DNA of 64,000 nucleotides, taken from Alteromonas hispanica. Its GTDB lineage: Bacteria > Pseudomonadota > Gammaproteobacteria > Enterobacterales > Alteromonadaceae. The stretch's first letter is position 1. Each line of letters begins with the position of its first letter. The position numbers were made by a program, and so were the translations under genes. The notes under the pieces were generated by a model that saw nothing but the letters and a program-made list of their open reading frames with translations, was not told the DNA's origin and did no database searches. Of the stretch, positions 10,105-19,437 are shown in pieces. The stretch spans positions 243,434 through 307,433 of the forward strand of contig NZ_JAAAWP010000004.1 in the NCBI RefSeq assembly GCF_010500915.1, written 5' to 3'.

Positions 10105-11139
10105 CTACCGCTTCCCCACTGTTTCGCCGATCTTTAGGTCGAAGGGCAGGATTTGTTTTCTTACTTCTCCTGCCAATAATGCCTTAGCAGCAGCCTCGCC
10201 CTTCGATACGCTAGATTGACATATGGTTGTAAGGTGGGGTCGCGCTCTATCCGCCTCTTCGATACCGTCGAACCCAGTTATTTTTAACTCATTAGGCACA
10301 TCAATACCCATCGCGATCGCACTGTGTAGCAGCTCTAATGCAATAATATCACTCATACACAATACCGTAGATGGGCGAGGTGAGCTCATAAGTACTTCTT
10401 TTGCTGCCTGCCTAGCATAGTTTCTATCACTTTCCGGAAGATGCCATATCCACTCGTTTTGAATTGACACTCCTTTCTCTTCAGCAGCCCGCAAATAGCC
10501 ATCAAGACGGCGGTGAGAAATAGAGCTGTCTGTATCAATAAGCGGGTTATCGTAAATTCGACATGTAGAGGGCGAGTCTATGAGGCGCAGTCCAAGGATT
10601 GCCACCACATCATCTTTTTCTATAGCAGCTTTGGCAACTTGGTAAGCGGCATCTTCGTTGTCTATGTTGATTGATGGCACATCGACGATGTCAAAATCAA
10701 CGGTTATTGCAGGCTTTGGCTGTGCAGCAATTTCGCGAGCTAATTTGTAGTTTCGCGGAGCTCCATAACAAATGAAGCCATCGACAAAGTCAACCACGTC
10801 TAAAATGCTTTTTGAATCGCCGGCATAAAGAAGAAGGTGCTTACCTTGCTGTTGGAGCGTAGTAGAAACCCCTTTAATAAACGTACTCGCTACTGGGTCG
10901 CTTACCATATAGGCAATACTATCAGCAAGTACGAGAGCTACAATGTTTGAAGTTCCTTTACGCAGAATTTGCGCGGCTTTATTTGGCCCCGAGTACCCTA
11001 TTCTTTCGCACTGCAAGAGAATATCTTCCCTTCTTGCTTTAGATAACTGGTCGGGGCGGTTAAAAGCGTTCGATATAGTTGCGGTTGATACGCCAAGTTG
11101 TTGTGCGACATCTTTAAGCGTTAACTTGGTCTTATTCAT
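10105..11139 (-). CDS. LacI-family transcriptional regulator
   Basis: A 344-residue repressor-type protein. The N-terminus is a LacI helix-turn-helix (LTLKDVAQQLGVSTATISN, residues 6-24) with the hinge region following, then a periplasmic-binding-like effector domain (about 60-335). The ligand is unknown. Neighbours are tdk and upp (nucleoside/base salvage) and, further off, a TonB receptor whose control region carries similar palindromes. A perfect TTAAACGTTTAA lies 97 nt upstream of its start, which suggests autoregulation. Confidence 0.88.
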   Translation of the reverse strand: MNKTKLTLKDVAQQLGVSTATISNAFNRPDQLSKARREDILLQCERIGYSGPNKAAQILRKGTSNIVALVLADSIAYMVSDPVASTFIKGVSTTLQQQGKHLLLYAGDSKSILDVVDFVDGFICYGAPRNYKLAREIAAQPKPAITVDFDIVDVPSINIDNEDAAYQVAKAAIEKDDVVAILGLRLIDSPSTCRIYDNPLIDTDSSISHRRLDGYLRAAEEKGVSIQNEWIWHLPESDRNYARQAAKEVLMSSPRPSTVLCMSDIIALELLHSAIAMGIDVPNELKITGFDGIEEADRARPHLTTICQSSVSKGEAAAKALLAGEVRKQILPFDLKIGETVGKR

Positions 11140-11235
11140 TTAGTAATAACTCACTGTGCAAATCTTAATCGATATCTGTTCCGACTCTTTAATCAAGCCG
11201 AACAATACAAATTTCCGCACAATAATAACATTACC

Positions 11236-11247
11236 TTAAACGTTTAA
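11236..11247. promoter_or_regulatory. LacI-type operator candidate TTAAACGTTTAA
   Basis: A perfect 12-bp palindrome with central CG in the intergenic region between the LacI-type gene and upp. The core AAACGTTT recurs at 7147, 7171, 12396 and 12490. LacI-family operators commonly have this architecture. Confidence 0.5.
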
Positions 11248-11332
11248 CCTACAAAAAATTAACGCGATAACAACGAAAACTTAAAACAATAAACAAGCCT
11301 TAAATTAGGGCGTATTGAACCTTGCTACTGGT

Positions 11333-11962
11333 CTATCGTGTGCCAAAAATCTTATCGCCAGCATCGCCCAACCCCGGCAAAATATAACCATTTTCATCAA
11401 GACGCTCATCAATTGCAGCAGTGAAAATATCGACATCGGGGTGCTTATCAACTACCGAACGAATACCTTCTGGTGCAGCAACAAGAAAAAGCCCCATAAT
11501 ATTTTTGCACCCTTTTTCCTTTAACAGATCTATCGTTGCTATTAACGTTCCTCCCGTCGCTAACATCGGATCGACAATTAAAGCCGTGCGCTCATCAATG
11601 TTTTTGACCACCTTGTCGAAGTAGGCCACTGGCTGAAGCGTTTCTTCATCTCGATAAAGTCCAACTACGCTTATTTTAGCGTTGGGAATAAGCTCTAGTA
11701 CCCCCTCTAACATCCCTAAACCTGCGCGCAATATTGGCACTACGGTAATTTTTTTACCCTTGATTTGCTTAACTTCAACATTATCGCCAGACCAGCTTTC
11801 TATAAAGGCTCGTTCTGTAGGCAATGTTCTTGTGGCTTCGTAAGTTAATAAGTTGCCTACCTCAGAGGCTAATTCACGAAAATCTTTACTGCTGATTGTT
11901 GCGTTGCGCATTAACCCAAGTTTGTGGGCAATAAGCGGGTGAGTTATTTCATGAACGGCCAT
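11333..11962 (-). CDS. upp: Uracil phosphoribosyltransferase
   Basis: Converts uracil and PRPP to UMP (pyrimidine salvage, cytosol). 209 residues, the standard length. The PRPP-binding loop [13 protein letters not shown] and the C-terminal uracil-binding stretch ([16 protein letters not shown]) are intact, as is the N-terminal [12 protein letters not shown]. An AGGAG site lies upstream of the ATG. It stands between the LacI-type regulator and a small XRE-type gene, all on the minus strand. No uraA permease gene follows, unlike the E. coli arrangement. Confidence 0.95.
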   Translation of the reverse strand: MAVHEITHPLIAHKLGLMRNATISSKDFRELASEVGNLLTYEATRTLPTERAFIESWSGDNVEVKQIKGKKITVVPILRAGLGMLEGVLELIPNAKISVVGLYRDEETLQPVAYFDKVVKNIDERTALIVDPMLATGGTLIATIDLLKEKGCKNIMGLFLVAAPEGIRSVVDKHPDVDIFTAAIDERLDENGYILPGLGDAGDKIFGTR

Positions 11963-12109
11963 AGAAGCTCCTAATTGGGTTGTTTAATTGCCACTATACT
12001 AAATGTTATAAATCGCTCTGTCTCGATTTATGCGAAACGCCGATGCTCGTATTGCTCAACTGTATTAGCTCAACCTTACGAAAGATTTTCAAACCAGCGA
12101 CCGTCTCTC

Positions 12110-12331
12110 TCATGAAACATTAACGGTTAGCCCATCGGGCAACGTTACTTTAATCGTTAAGCTTCCACCTACAGCAGCTAAATAAGCAGCAGCACGCTGT
12201 AAAGAAACATCTTGAATTCTCTTCGACTCTAATTTGCTTACGCCAGATGCTGTTACCGAAAGCGCCATCGCGACGACTTCTTGCTTAACGCGATGCTGCT
12301 TTCTAATATCGCCCAGTGTTAGTTCTTTCAT
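12110..12331 (-). CDS. Small XRE-type helix-turn-helix protein
   Basis: A 73-residue protein made almost entirely of a Cro/XRE DNA-binding domain: LTLGDIRKQHRVKQEVVAMA, then SVTASGVSKLES as the recognition helix, ending in a short beta-rich tail (LTIKVTLPDGLTVNV). This form occurs in antitoxins and small autoregulators, but no toxin gene is adjacent, so I call it an orphan regulator. A strong hairpin-plus-T-tract lies only about 25 nt upstream of its start codon, so its transcript begins right after that terminator or is attenuated by it. Confidence 0.7.
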   Translation of the reverse strand: MKELTLGDIRKQHRVKQEVVAMALSVTASGVSKLESKRIQDVSLQRAAAYLAAVGGSLTIKVTLPDGLTVNVS

Positions 12332-12781
12332 GTTCTTATTCCAAAATTATGGGCACAAAAAAGCCCGGATAGTTGTTACCTTCCGGGCTTTTTCAAAACG
12401 TTTTTACCTATGCCCAGAAGCGAATACTTGCCCCTGAACAACTCGCGTCAGGTGCGATTAGTTCATAAAATTATAAAAATTGTATTGTGAAACGTTTTGC
12501 ATAATTCTTCTCTTAATGGGTTTAACGTGCAATTTTTGCAGCGTCATTTTTCGTGGTCTTTTTATCTAGCAATTCTAGTATTTGTTAACTTCGGTCGCCC
12601 CTAATGAGAGCCATTTGCAACAGCAGTCTTTAACAAAAGTATTCGCTAACAGATGTAGTCGTCAACAATGACAGAAATTGGCGAAACAACTAATGCTATG
12701 CTTGACCATATCATTTTAAATGACAATAACAATTACTTTCCGAAAAGGAAAGTAGTGAGGCAACGTCGAACTATTATGAAA
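12332..12781. other. 450-bp gene-free region
   Basis: Contains the hairpin/possible small RNA described separately and two AAACGTTT palindromes (12396 and 12490). A plus-strand open frame at 12668 that overlaps the cupin gene looks like a shadow. Nothing else recognised. Confidence 0.5.
12357..12470 (-). ncRNA. Possible small RNA ending in a terminator
   Basis: On the minus strand, about 110 nt of non-coding sequence ends in a GC-rich stem (AAAAGCCCGG / CCGGGCTTTT, 12357-12391) with a T run. The nearest upstream gene ends 390 nt away, so the terminator is unlikely to serve it. A TATAAT-like box (near 12470) lacks a good -35. The evidence is the orphan terminator only. Confidence 0.3.
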
Positions 12782-13270
12782 TTATTCAGACAGGATAGAT
12801 GTACCTGTAGGCGTATGTTTAAGCTTTGCCAAAAACTCGGGTACTTCCATGCTTCCCTCTTCGGGAGCCCAAGGAGCGAACCCCTTATCTTCATTCACAT
12901 CGTAAGGCCCCTGTTTCACTTCCATAAAAACAACGGGCTCAAAGCATACTGTGGCATGCCAAATGTTCGGGGGTATTTCAAGGCCAACGCACTGTCTATT
13001 GGGTTCTAAGGTTACACGGTCGGTGACAACGCCTTGGTCATCAAAAAACAACAGATCCAACGCGCCCTCAAGCACCATAAAGAATTCCCACTTATGCGCC
13101 TGAACATGTCTATGTGGCCTTACGTAAGAGTCTGGCATCATAGCAATAAACAAACGTTGCACAACGTCATTGTAAGACTGATGAATGTTGAGATTTGCCC
13201 TTCTTCGCTCGCTATTAGACGCTCTACCTTTTAGCTCGCTGAACATCTCTCTATCAAAAAATTGAATCAT
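12782..13270 (-). CDS. WbuC-family cupin metalloprotein
   Basis: A single-domain cupin of 162 residues. Metal-ligand motifs typical of the fold are present: PHRHVQAHKWE (His, His, Glu) in the first cupin motif and IWHATV (His) in the second. WbuC relatives often sit in O-antigen clusters, but none is seen here, so the substrate is unknown. A GTG seven codons upstream also opens the frame. I prefer ATG 13270 because AGGAAGTAGGG lies at a fitting distance. Confidence 0.72.
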   Translation of the reverse strand: MIQFFDREMFSELKGRASNSERRRANLNIHQSYNDVVQRLFIAMMPDSYVRPHRHVQAHKWEFFMVLEGALDLLFFDDQGVVTDRVTLEPNRQCVGLEIPPNIWHATVCFEPVVFMEVKQGPYDVNEDKGFAPWAPEEGSMEVPEFLAKLKHTPTGTSILSE

Positions 13271-13305
13271 TTTCACCCTACTTCCTAGCACACCCGTGAT
13301 GACGA

Positions 13306-13326
13306 ATAAAAAAACGAGCCTAACGC
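13306..13326 (-). terminator. Terminator after DUF2780 gene
   Basis: Stem AACGAGC / GCTCGTT (7 bp, 5-nt loop) followed on the minus strand by seven T residues, just beyond the stop of the gene at 13351. Confidence 0.8.
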
Positions 13327-13350
13327 TCGTTCTCTCATACTACTATCTCA

Positions 13351-13890
13351 TTATGCTTTGAACGATGACAAGCCATCCATTAACACAGTTTTCAATTCTT
13401 GCCCTTCTTCAGTATCAAGATATGCTTTGAGGCTTTCAACAATCTGCGTGACTTGCTGAGTATCAAGGCCCAATGAATCAAATTGCTTTTTCAATTCATT
13501 CATATTAGACAATGATTCGCTGTAGCCTGCTGCTTTGTCCAGTAAGCCACCTAACGACCCCTTACTTGTCATCTCGCTCACATCAGGAGCGGCGGCAAGC
13601 AAACTATCTAAATTAGGCAAGTTAGCTTGTAACGTTTGAATTTGCTCCGCTGAAATATTTTTCTCAGCATAGCTAAACAAGGCTGCCAAACTGCCTTTTA
13701 CCTGCTCTTGGCTCATTCCAGTCGCTTTTTCTACAGATGCCATCATTTCTTCGATACTTACAGAAGGAACCTCTGTTTCATCAGCGGCCATCCCGAAAAA
13801 GCTTTTTATGGAGTCTAGCCATCCTTCAGCGTGAGCTTGGGGGGCGAATAAAAATGCCGAGGCTAAAGCAAGCGCGTATACACGTTTCAT
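13351..13890 (-). CDS. Secreted DUF2780 (VcgC/VcgE-like) protein
   Basis: A small exported, helix-rich protein of about 179 residues. From ATG 13890 it has a clear signal peptide (MKRVYALALASAFLFAPQAHA) behind an AAGGAAG site; the frame is open 16 codons further, but that extension lacks signal-peptide logic. The mature part is amphipathic helices with repeated SLAALFSYAE and LDSLLAAAP segments and no cysteines, and resembles the DUF2780 family of unknown function. Monocistronic, with its own terminator. Confidence 0.7.
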   Translation of the reverse strand: MKRVYALALASAFLFAPQAHAEGWLDSIKSFFGMAADETEVPSVSIEEMMASVEKATGMSQEQVKGSLAALFSYAEKNISAEQIQTLQANLPNLDSLLAAAPDVSEMTSKGSLGGLLDKAAGYSESLSNMNELKKQFDSLGLDTQQVTQIVESLKAYLDTEEGQELKTVLMDGLSSFKA

Positions 13891-14007
13891 TTTATCTTCC
13901 TTATAGTAAATATTGGCAGAGAATAAAACAAATTGCATAAACGCACTATTAGCTTTACGGATGAATTACGTTTATTTTTTTATACGCTTCATCATCTTTC
14001 AACGTCT

Positions 14008-14895
14008 CTACAGCCTAGCGACTTCAAGCCAGCCACCCTCAATATTTTTTATCACCTTATCGGAGTGACAAAACACAGGAATAGCCCAGCTCTCACTATC
14101 TTTAGCAGACTGTATTCTGCTGTCTGGCCAAGTATAAGCAGCGTAAGAAGAAAGCAAAACCCACCCTTCTGCGCTTTCATACGGTTGCCTTCCTAAAGCC
14201 TTCCAGCCTGAGCTTGAGGTATTAGCTTCCACACCTTTTGGACTGAAACGCAACATGGGTTCGTCTTGTTCGTCAAGCACAACCATATGATGGTCGCCGC
14301 TATAACTCACCCGAATTGCGCTATCAACGCCAGGTATAATCATAGCCTTTAGATTCGCGATAGGTGTAGCAGAGCTATCTAAAGTAACCAGAGTTCGTTT
14401 TTTCGGTGGACTGAGTGATTTAAAATACCCACTTATATTTTGAGGTTGACCGTCTATCGCGATCCCAATATTCCAAGTTGTTGAATGCTCATCAGATTTT
14501 ACTAATCGCTCATCATACCAACCGTAGTAGGTATTTTCGCTTACTTGGGTCCATTTTGACTCTATTTTTCCATCTTTTACCCAATCAGGAAGCGGTCTAG
14601 GACCTGCAGTTTGAGCCTTGAACCACATGGGATGATCCCAGTTGGCAAAGACACCCTTGGGAGTAATACGGATAAATGGGCTGTTGTCATCAGCCAATAC
14701 CTCTAATACTCCCTCCCCTGAAAAAGAGACTAGGATCTCGTTGCCTAACGGCGAACTTTGTATTTGAGACGTGACGTTAGAGGTCTCCGATATCGCAAGT
14801 ATAGGCTGCCACTCTCCATCAACCTTACTACTCCCATGAGCAAATGTATTTTGTGCAAATACTAGAAGCAGGAAGTGTATAAATAAATGTTTCAT
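14008..14895 (-). CDS. Secreted protein with duplicated domain, oxidase partner
   Basis: A 295-residue exported protein (signal peptide MKHLFIHFLLLVFAQNTFA). It carries two copies of one domain: ILVSFSGEGVLEVL..FIRITPKGVFAN (about 50-80) and IRVSYSGDHHMVVL..MLRFSPKGVEAN (about 190-220), each ending in an aromatic segment. The gene begins 9 nt after the copper radical oxidase gene, so the two are almost certainly co-transcribed. I infer it helps with surface binding, maturation or substrate docking of that oxidase. No family name recognised. A late cysteine (VFCHSD) is the only one outside the signal region. Confidence 0.6.
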   Translation of the reverse strand: MKHLFIHFLLLVFAQNTFAHGSSKVDGEWQPILAISETSNVTSQIQSSPLGNEILVSFSGEGVLEVLADDNSPFIRITPKGVFANWDHPMWFKAQTAGPRPLPDWVKDGKIESKWTQVSENTYYGWYDERLVKSDEHSTTWNIGIAIDGQPQNISGYFKSLSPPKKRTLVTLDSSATPIANLKAMIIPGVDSAIRVSYSGDHHMVVLDEQDEPMLRFSPKGVEANTSSSGWKALGRQPYESAEGWVLLSSYAAYTWPDSRIQSAKDSESWAIPVFCHSDKVIKNIEGGWLEVARL

Positions 14896-14904
14896 TTTTG
14901 CCTC

Positions 14905-17187
14905 CTACTGGCAAAGTGCAGACAGTGCACCGGTTACTGTAATTGCCTTAGATTCAGATGGAACCAAATTTCCCTCATCGTCTCGTGCGTTAACAAAAAG
15001 CATATAGTCTCCGGGTGGAACCACCGCTTGTTGTGTCGGCATTTGAAGAACAATTCTTCCGCTTCTATGACGCACTATTGGAAGCTCAACACTTCGTTGG
15101 TCTCCGTCAATTAAGTGAGTAATGTTAGTGCGGCGAACAAGTACAGCCGACTCAATTCGCGTGTTCATTTTCGTAGCGCTTGCATCGCTATTCTTTAAAC
15201 CCACTCTGAAGCGTTCACCCACGTGCACAGATTTAGCTCCTGTTCTAATAGAAGGACGCTCACCGAACATGTAAGGAGGCTTATAGATTTCAAATGAGGG
15301 ATCTCTACCATCATTGGGAGAGAAGCCTGGCAAAGTTACACTGTAGGCGTATGCAGTATTAATAGGTGCATGCCCACCAATAAGCACACTACCATCTGGT
15401 AATAACGCTGCGGAGTTATGGTACGTTCTCGGTCTATTTTGTTTTGCTACTTTTCTGAACGTTTCAGTTTCAGGGTCGAATAATTCTGCCTCTAAGATAG
15501 GGAAGCCGGTACCCGGAAGAACAACCTCGTCGCGGTCTGCTCCGGATACCACTAGAACTTCGCCAGTAGGCAGTAAAACGCCAGTACCATACCAACGTCC
15601 TTGGGCAAGGCCTCCTGTAGAGCGAGAATCATAAAGCATTCTTTCTCCCTCTATTGTCACCGAGTCTATGCGCGCTAAGTTAGTCCCTAAGTACAAGCCC
15701 GGACTGGTTGCTGCCACACCGGTTAATACTCCACCTGCGGTTAAAAACTCAGCTTTGTTGTAGTTACCATTTTCATCGGGCTTTAGGGGCATCATCATTG
15801 AAAATGTCGACCCTCTAAAACCAGCGCCTAATACGGATTGCACATCTGCTAACTTGTACGGATCATCAATGATGGGGGCTAGAGCATCAAAAGGGTTTGC
15901 AATAAACTCCTCAGTTAGACCCGATAGCAGTCCCTTAAGAGATTCATCAGCCTCGCTATTAGTAATGTTGAGTAGACTGGTAAGGTCGCTTACACCAGCT
16001 TCACTAAGATGCAACGGAAGCCCCGCAAACCCTAAATCTGCCCATGTCTGCGAGCGAGGATCATAGGCCGCTACTATATTCCAAAGTGCTTGGTCGTATC
16101 CTTGACCGAAGGGATTAAATGCTTGCCCGCCGCCGTTATAAAAAACGTGACCGTTTGGCAGTAAATGTAAACGTGGATAGAGAGGTAAAGAACGCTCAGC
16201 TAAGGCGCCATTTTCTGTCCACTCGCCGCAAGAGGTGTCGTAGGTTTCTGTAACAGTTACGTTTCTTCCCGATGTTTCAGGGCGAGTGAGATAGACAGGC
16301 TTAACGAGTTTTGTCACACCGCTAGCAACTAACACGTTGCCATTGGCTAATGAGATCGCACTGGGATACCAACGACCAAAGTTCATATCTCCCGTCTTGC
16401 GCCAGCTATTGTCATCCGGATTAAAAATACGGCTGTTTTTAAGACCCTCTAACTCAGATAATCCAAAATTAATTGGCTGCCCTAAAAGCTCGGTATTTAC
16501 CCCTGGCTCGTGATAGTAGTCTGTGCCACCTACCGCCATCAACTCACCATTAGGTAGGCCAACCAAATCAGCGCAAAAAAGTGCTCCATCATTATTTGTT
16601 CTGTCATCGTCAGTTCCCAAATCAATATCAATAGGGTCACCGAGAAAGCCTGATATATCGCCGATTAGCGTTTCGGAGTCGTTTCCGTCCGGATTAGCAC
16701 CTGCATCAACTGGCGACGGAGCTATCCAGCTGGCATTGCCATTTTTCATGGTAAGCACACGAGTTTGGTCGTTTACTATCGCTGAGCCTATTTCTAGCAG
16801 CGCGTTGTACTCAACATTCTCAGTTCCCTCTAATGCGTTAAAATATAAAATACGTCCATCATTAAGCAGCGCCAGGCTTCCCGCAGCAGGTTTGCACTTT
16901 AAAACTCCATCTTCATTTTCTTCGCATTTACCGTTGTCCGGATAATTGTTAAGTGGATTCGTAATATTAGTATTATCTTGATCCGGAAACTCTCCTGTAA
17001 CCAGAGGCTCTTCAAAAGGGTTAGTAAAAAGACCTTTGTCTTTACAAACTTGCTCATTAACACATTCAGGCGAAACTATGGGCACATTACCTTTGTTGCG
17101 GGCGGCTAGTGCATAGTGAGAGGCAATGCTTAAAGAAATTAATGTTAAAGCGGGTACGAGTGATGGACGTGTTTTCATATTTGGCAT
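14905..17187 (-). CDS. Secreted copper radical oxidase (glyoxal/galactose oxidase type)
   Basis: A 760-residue exported Kelch-propeller enzyme with a C-terminal DUF1929 Ig-like domain. The family oxidises aldehydes or primary alcohols with O2, giving H2O2, using Cu and a Tyr-Cys radical. By alignment from memory, all active-site residues are present: Cys205 (LFCADL) and Tyr274 (GRWYPS) for the cross-link, Tyr589-His590 (RTYHNSA), and His691 (NITHLID). Unusual is a roughly 60-residue helical insertion (about 390-460) within the propeller. Signal peptide at residues 8-29. Substrate unknown. Followed 9 nt later by the duplicated-domain partner. Confidence 0.82.
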   Translation of the reverse strand: MPNMKTRPSLVPALTLISLSIASHYALAARNKGNVPIVSPECVNEQVCKDKGLFTNPFEEPLVTGEFPDQDNTNITNPLNNYPDNGKCEENEDGVLKCKPAAGSLALLNDGRILYFNALEGTENVEYNALLEIGSAIVNDQTRVLTMKNGNASWIAPSPVDAGANPDGNDSETLIGDISGFLGDPIDIDLGTDDDRTNNDGALFCADLVGLPNGELMAVGGTDYYHEPGVNTELLGQPINFGLSELEGLKNSRIFNPDDNSWRKTGDMNFGRWYPSAISLANGNVLVASGVTKLVKPVYLTRPETSGRNVTVTETYDTSCGEWTENGALAERSLPLYPRLHLLPNGHVFYNGGGQAFNPFGQGYDQALWNIVAAYDPRSQTWADLGFAGLPLHLSEAGVSDLTSLLNITNSEADESLKGLLSGLTEEFIANPFDALAPIIDDPYKLADVQSVLGAGFRGSTFSMMMPLKPDENGNYNKAEFLTAGGVLTGVAATSPGLYLGTNLARIDSVTIEGERMLYDSRSTGGLAQGRWYGTGVLLPTGEVLVVSGADRDEVVLPGTGFPILEAELFDPETETFRKVAKQNRPRTYHNSAALLPDGSVLIGGHAPINTAYAYSVTLPGFSPNDGRDPSFEIYKPPYMFGERPSIRTGAKSVHVGERFRVGLKNSDASATKMNTRIESAVLVRRTNITHLIDGDQRSVELPIVRHRSGRIVLQMPTQQAVVPPGDYMLFVNARDDEGNLVPSESKAITVTGALSALCQ

Positions 17188-17327
17188 CCTGTTATTTTAG
17201 GTAGATATGCCGTTTTTCAACAACGACAAAACCGCGCCGTTGTTAACAGCATGTTAACTAAACGACTTAGGTTTTAAATTGGATGCAATATTTTTATGTA
17301 TTTTAAAAAAGAGGTTTCATAACGCCA

Positions 17328-18329
17328 TTATTTGGATTTCCGCATTCGTCGGCTTTGTTCTTGCCTTTTTTCTTCGCGCTTTTCCTTTCGATCTTTTTTG
17401 TCTGGAGTGAGCGAGCCAGTTTTAAATTTTTGCTTCCGCTTCGCTTTTGCTTCTGCTTTCTTTGCGGCCGCTTCTTCAATCTCAACTTTTTCTTCAACCA
17501 GCATTTCCGGCGTTTCAAGAGTAACGCGCCCTAGCTTTCCTGACTGCAGTTCTTTTAACAAAATTTCACAAATCTTATGCAGGTTAACCCGCCCACCAGC
17601 CATTATGGCACCTCGGCTTTTTGCGGCAGCTTCAAGGAACTCTATTTCAGTGTCGGGAAGGTCATCAAGCTTGAATCGCTCTTTGAGAACATCAGGATAG
17701 GCCTTTATTAAATAGTCAGCAGCAAAAAAACCGACGTCGTCATACTCCATAGCTGTATTTTTTACAGCACCAGAAGAGGCTAAACGATATATAGAATTAG
17801 GATTTTCTAATTTAGGCCAAAGTACTCCCGGCGTGTCGAACAAAATAATACCACTGCCCAAATTAATGCGTTGCTGACTTTTTGTCACCGCAGGCTCGTT
17901 GCCAGTTTTAGCTATGATCCTGTCGGCTAATATATTAATAAGGGTCGACTTACCGACATTCGGAATGCCGGTAATCATAGCCTTAATCACTTTTGCCTGA
18001 CCATCTTTGTGAGAACAAATGCTGCGAATAAGCTGCATCAGTTGTTTACTGTTGCCCGGATTATCACTTGATGTGGTGATAGTTTTAACACCGCGCTCTT
18101 TCTCTAAGCTTTCTTGCCATCGAGCGGTAATTTCAGGGTCTGCCAGGTCGTATTTATTCAGTATTTTAATACAGGGCTTATCACCGCGAATTTTGGCAAT
18201 TTCAGGGTTTTCACTCGAAAATGGAATTCGCGCATCGAGAACTTCGATGAGTATGTCTACCTGGCTTAGCGACTCTTTTATTTCTTTGAGTGCCTTGTGC
18301 ATATGACCTGGAAACCATTGAAGAGCCAT
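17328..18329 (-). CDS. ylqF: YlqF/RbgA-type ribosome biogenesis GTPase
   Basis: A circularly permuted GTPase of 333 residues involved in large-subunit assembly. The motif order is G4 (LNKYDLAD, near 60), then G1 (GIPNVGKST, near 125), then G3 (DTPGV, near 172), which is diagnostic. The N-terminus WFPGHMHKALKEI is typical of the YlqF family. The C-terminal 60 residues form a highly charged Lys/Arg/Glu tail (AAKKAEAKAKRKQK...), probably RNA-binding. It stands downstream of the SpoU-type methyltransferase gene on the same strand, 81 nt away. Confidence 0.9.
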   Translation of the reverse strand: MALQWFPGHMHKALKEIKESLSQVDILIEVLDARIPFSSENPEIAKIRGDKPCIKILNKYDLADPEITARWQESLEKERGVKTITTSSDNPGNSKQLMQLIRSICSHKDGQAKVIKAMITGIPNVGKSTLINILADRIIAKTGNEPAVTKSQQRINLGSGIILFDTPGVLWPKLENPNSIYRLASSGAVKNTAMEYDDVGFFAADYLIKAYPDVLKERFKLDDLPDTEIEFLEAAAKSRGAIMAGGRVNLHKICEILLKELQSGKLGRVTLETPEMLVEEKVEIEEAAAKKAEAKAKRKQKFKTGSLTPDKKDRKEKREEKRQEQSRRMRKSK

Positions 18330-18410
18330 GCGTAAATCCTATATTTTGGTGATACTTAAACAAAAAGTGCGTGAACAACAATTGCTGAATTAAAGTGGAA
18401 GCGAACTAAA

Positions 18411-19256
18411 TTATTGAGATAATTCGTAAGTACAAATATTAACAGCGCTGGCTAAATTCAGGGAGTCTATTTTACCGCTGCCAGTGATTGTAAATGCCGT
18501 TGCGTTTAATCGAGCGATTTCTTCAGTGGGGACGCCCCTTGCCTCATTACCAAAAAGGTAACACTGGAAGTTGCCAAAATGGTGCGATTTTATCTCATCG
18601 CCATGCATATCTAGGTAAGCGAACTGAGAAAAGCGCGATGCCAAATCTTCTAACGCCACGTTGAGCTCCATGTCGACGTGGAAAATAGCGCCCATACTCG
18701 CTCGTACTACCTTGGAGTTAAACGGGTCTACACTGTTGGGACTCAACAAAAGTTTAAAGTTACCAAACCATGCCAGCGTGCGAAGTATTGTACCAAGGTT
18801 GCCCGGATCTTGTACTTCATAAAGATAAATGTATCGCTGTTGGTTTAATTGACTATTTGCGCTTTCGTCGCTAACGCTATTAATATCTTTGTTTGAAGAT
18901 GCTGTTTTGAGAGGAACTCTGGCAATAATTCCCTGAGGCGATTTAGTATCGCTTAACTGTTGCATTTGTATCGATGTTAAGCGCTCGACCTTGACAGCAG
19001 GCACACGCTCATTTGGAGAAATCTTCGATTGCTCGCTTTCCAACGCGGCCTCTTGAGACAGGGCGTGTTCTAACCAAACTTCATATTCGTTAGTTACATA
19101 AATACTCAATGTCTCATTGGATATGGTATTAAAGTTAACATCCTGCCTAATGGCCTTCAGCAACTCTAAAACTAAATGCTCTCCTTCCACCAGATAAAAT
19201 CCGAACTGAGTTCGATACTTTTTCTGATGCAGCTTCTTCACATCACTTAGTTTCAT
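18411..19256 (-). CDS. SpoU/TrmH-family RNA 2'-O-methyltransferase
   Basis: A 281-residue SPOUT methyltransferase, SAM-dependent and acting on rRNA or tRNA ribose. The three family motifs are visible in the C-terminal half: DPGNLGTILRT, LFGNEARGV and IDSLNLASAVNICTYEL (the knot that binds SAM). The N-terminal part (LYEV-preceding, about 1-120) is the less conserved substrate-binding domain; it contains a serine/asparagine-rich linker (about 115-135). The exact target nucleotide cannot be decided. Adjacent to ylqF, which fits a ribosome-related role. Confidence 0.85.
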   Translation of the reverse strand: MKLSDVKKLHQKKYRTQFGFYLVEGEHLVLELLKAIRQDVNFNTISNETLSIYVTNEYEVWLEHALSQEAALESEQSKISPNERVPAVKVERLTSIQMQQLSDTKSPQGIIARVPLKTASSNKDINSVSDESANSQLNQQRYIYLYEVQDPGNLGTILRTLAWFGNFKLLLSPNSVDPFNSKVVRASMGAIFHVDMELNVALEDLASRFSQFAYLDMHGDEIKSHHFGNFQCYLFGNEARGVPTEEIARLNATAFTITGSGKIDSLNLASAVNICTYELSQ

Positions 19257-19437
19257 TGTCGCTAGCCCTTTTCAATTGATGCGCGCAAGTTTAAGTTATG
19301 TGAATGAAAACTCAAGTCGATAATAACGCCAATACAAGATTAAGCATGGATATACCCATTACTCTTACACAAATGTAACGCCTTAATTCACTATTTTTTT
19401 GTATTCTTACGATATCTCTTTAAACAAATGTACAACA

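Noticed and set aside
12668..13009. 113-codon plus-strand open frame
   Set aside because: Overlaps the WbuC-type cupin gene on the other strand, is Cys/Phe/His-rich with odd composition, and has no ribosome site.
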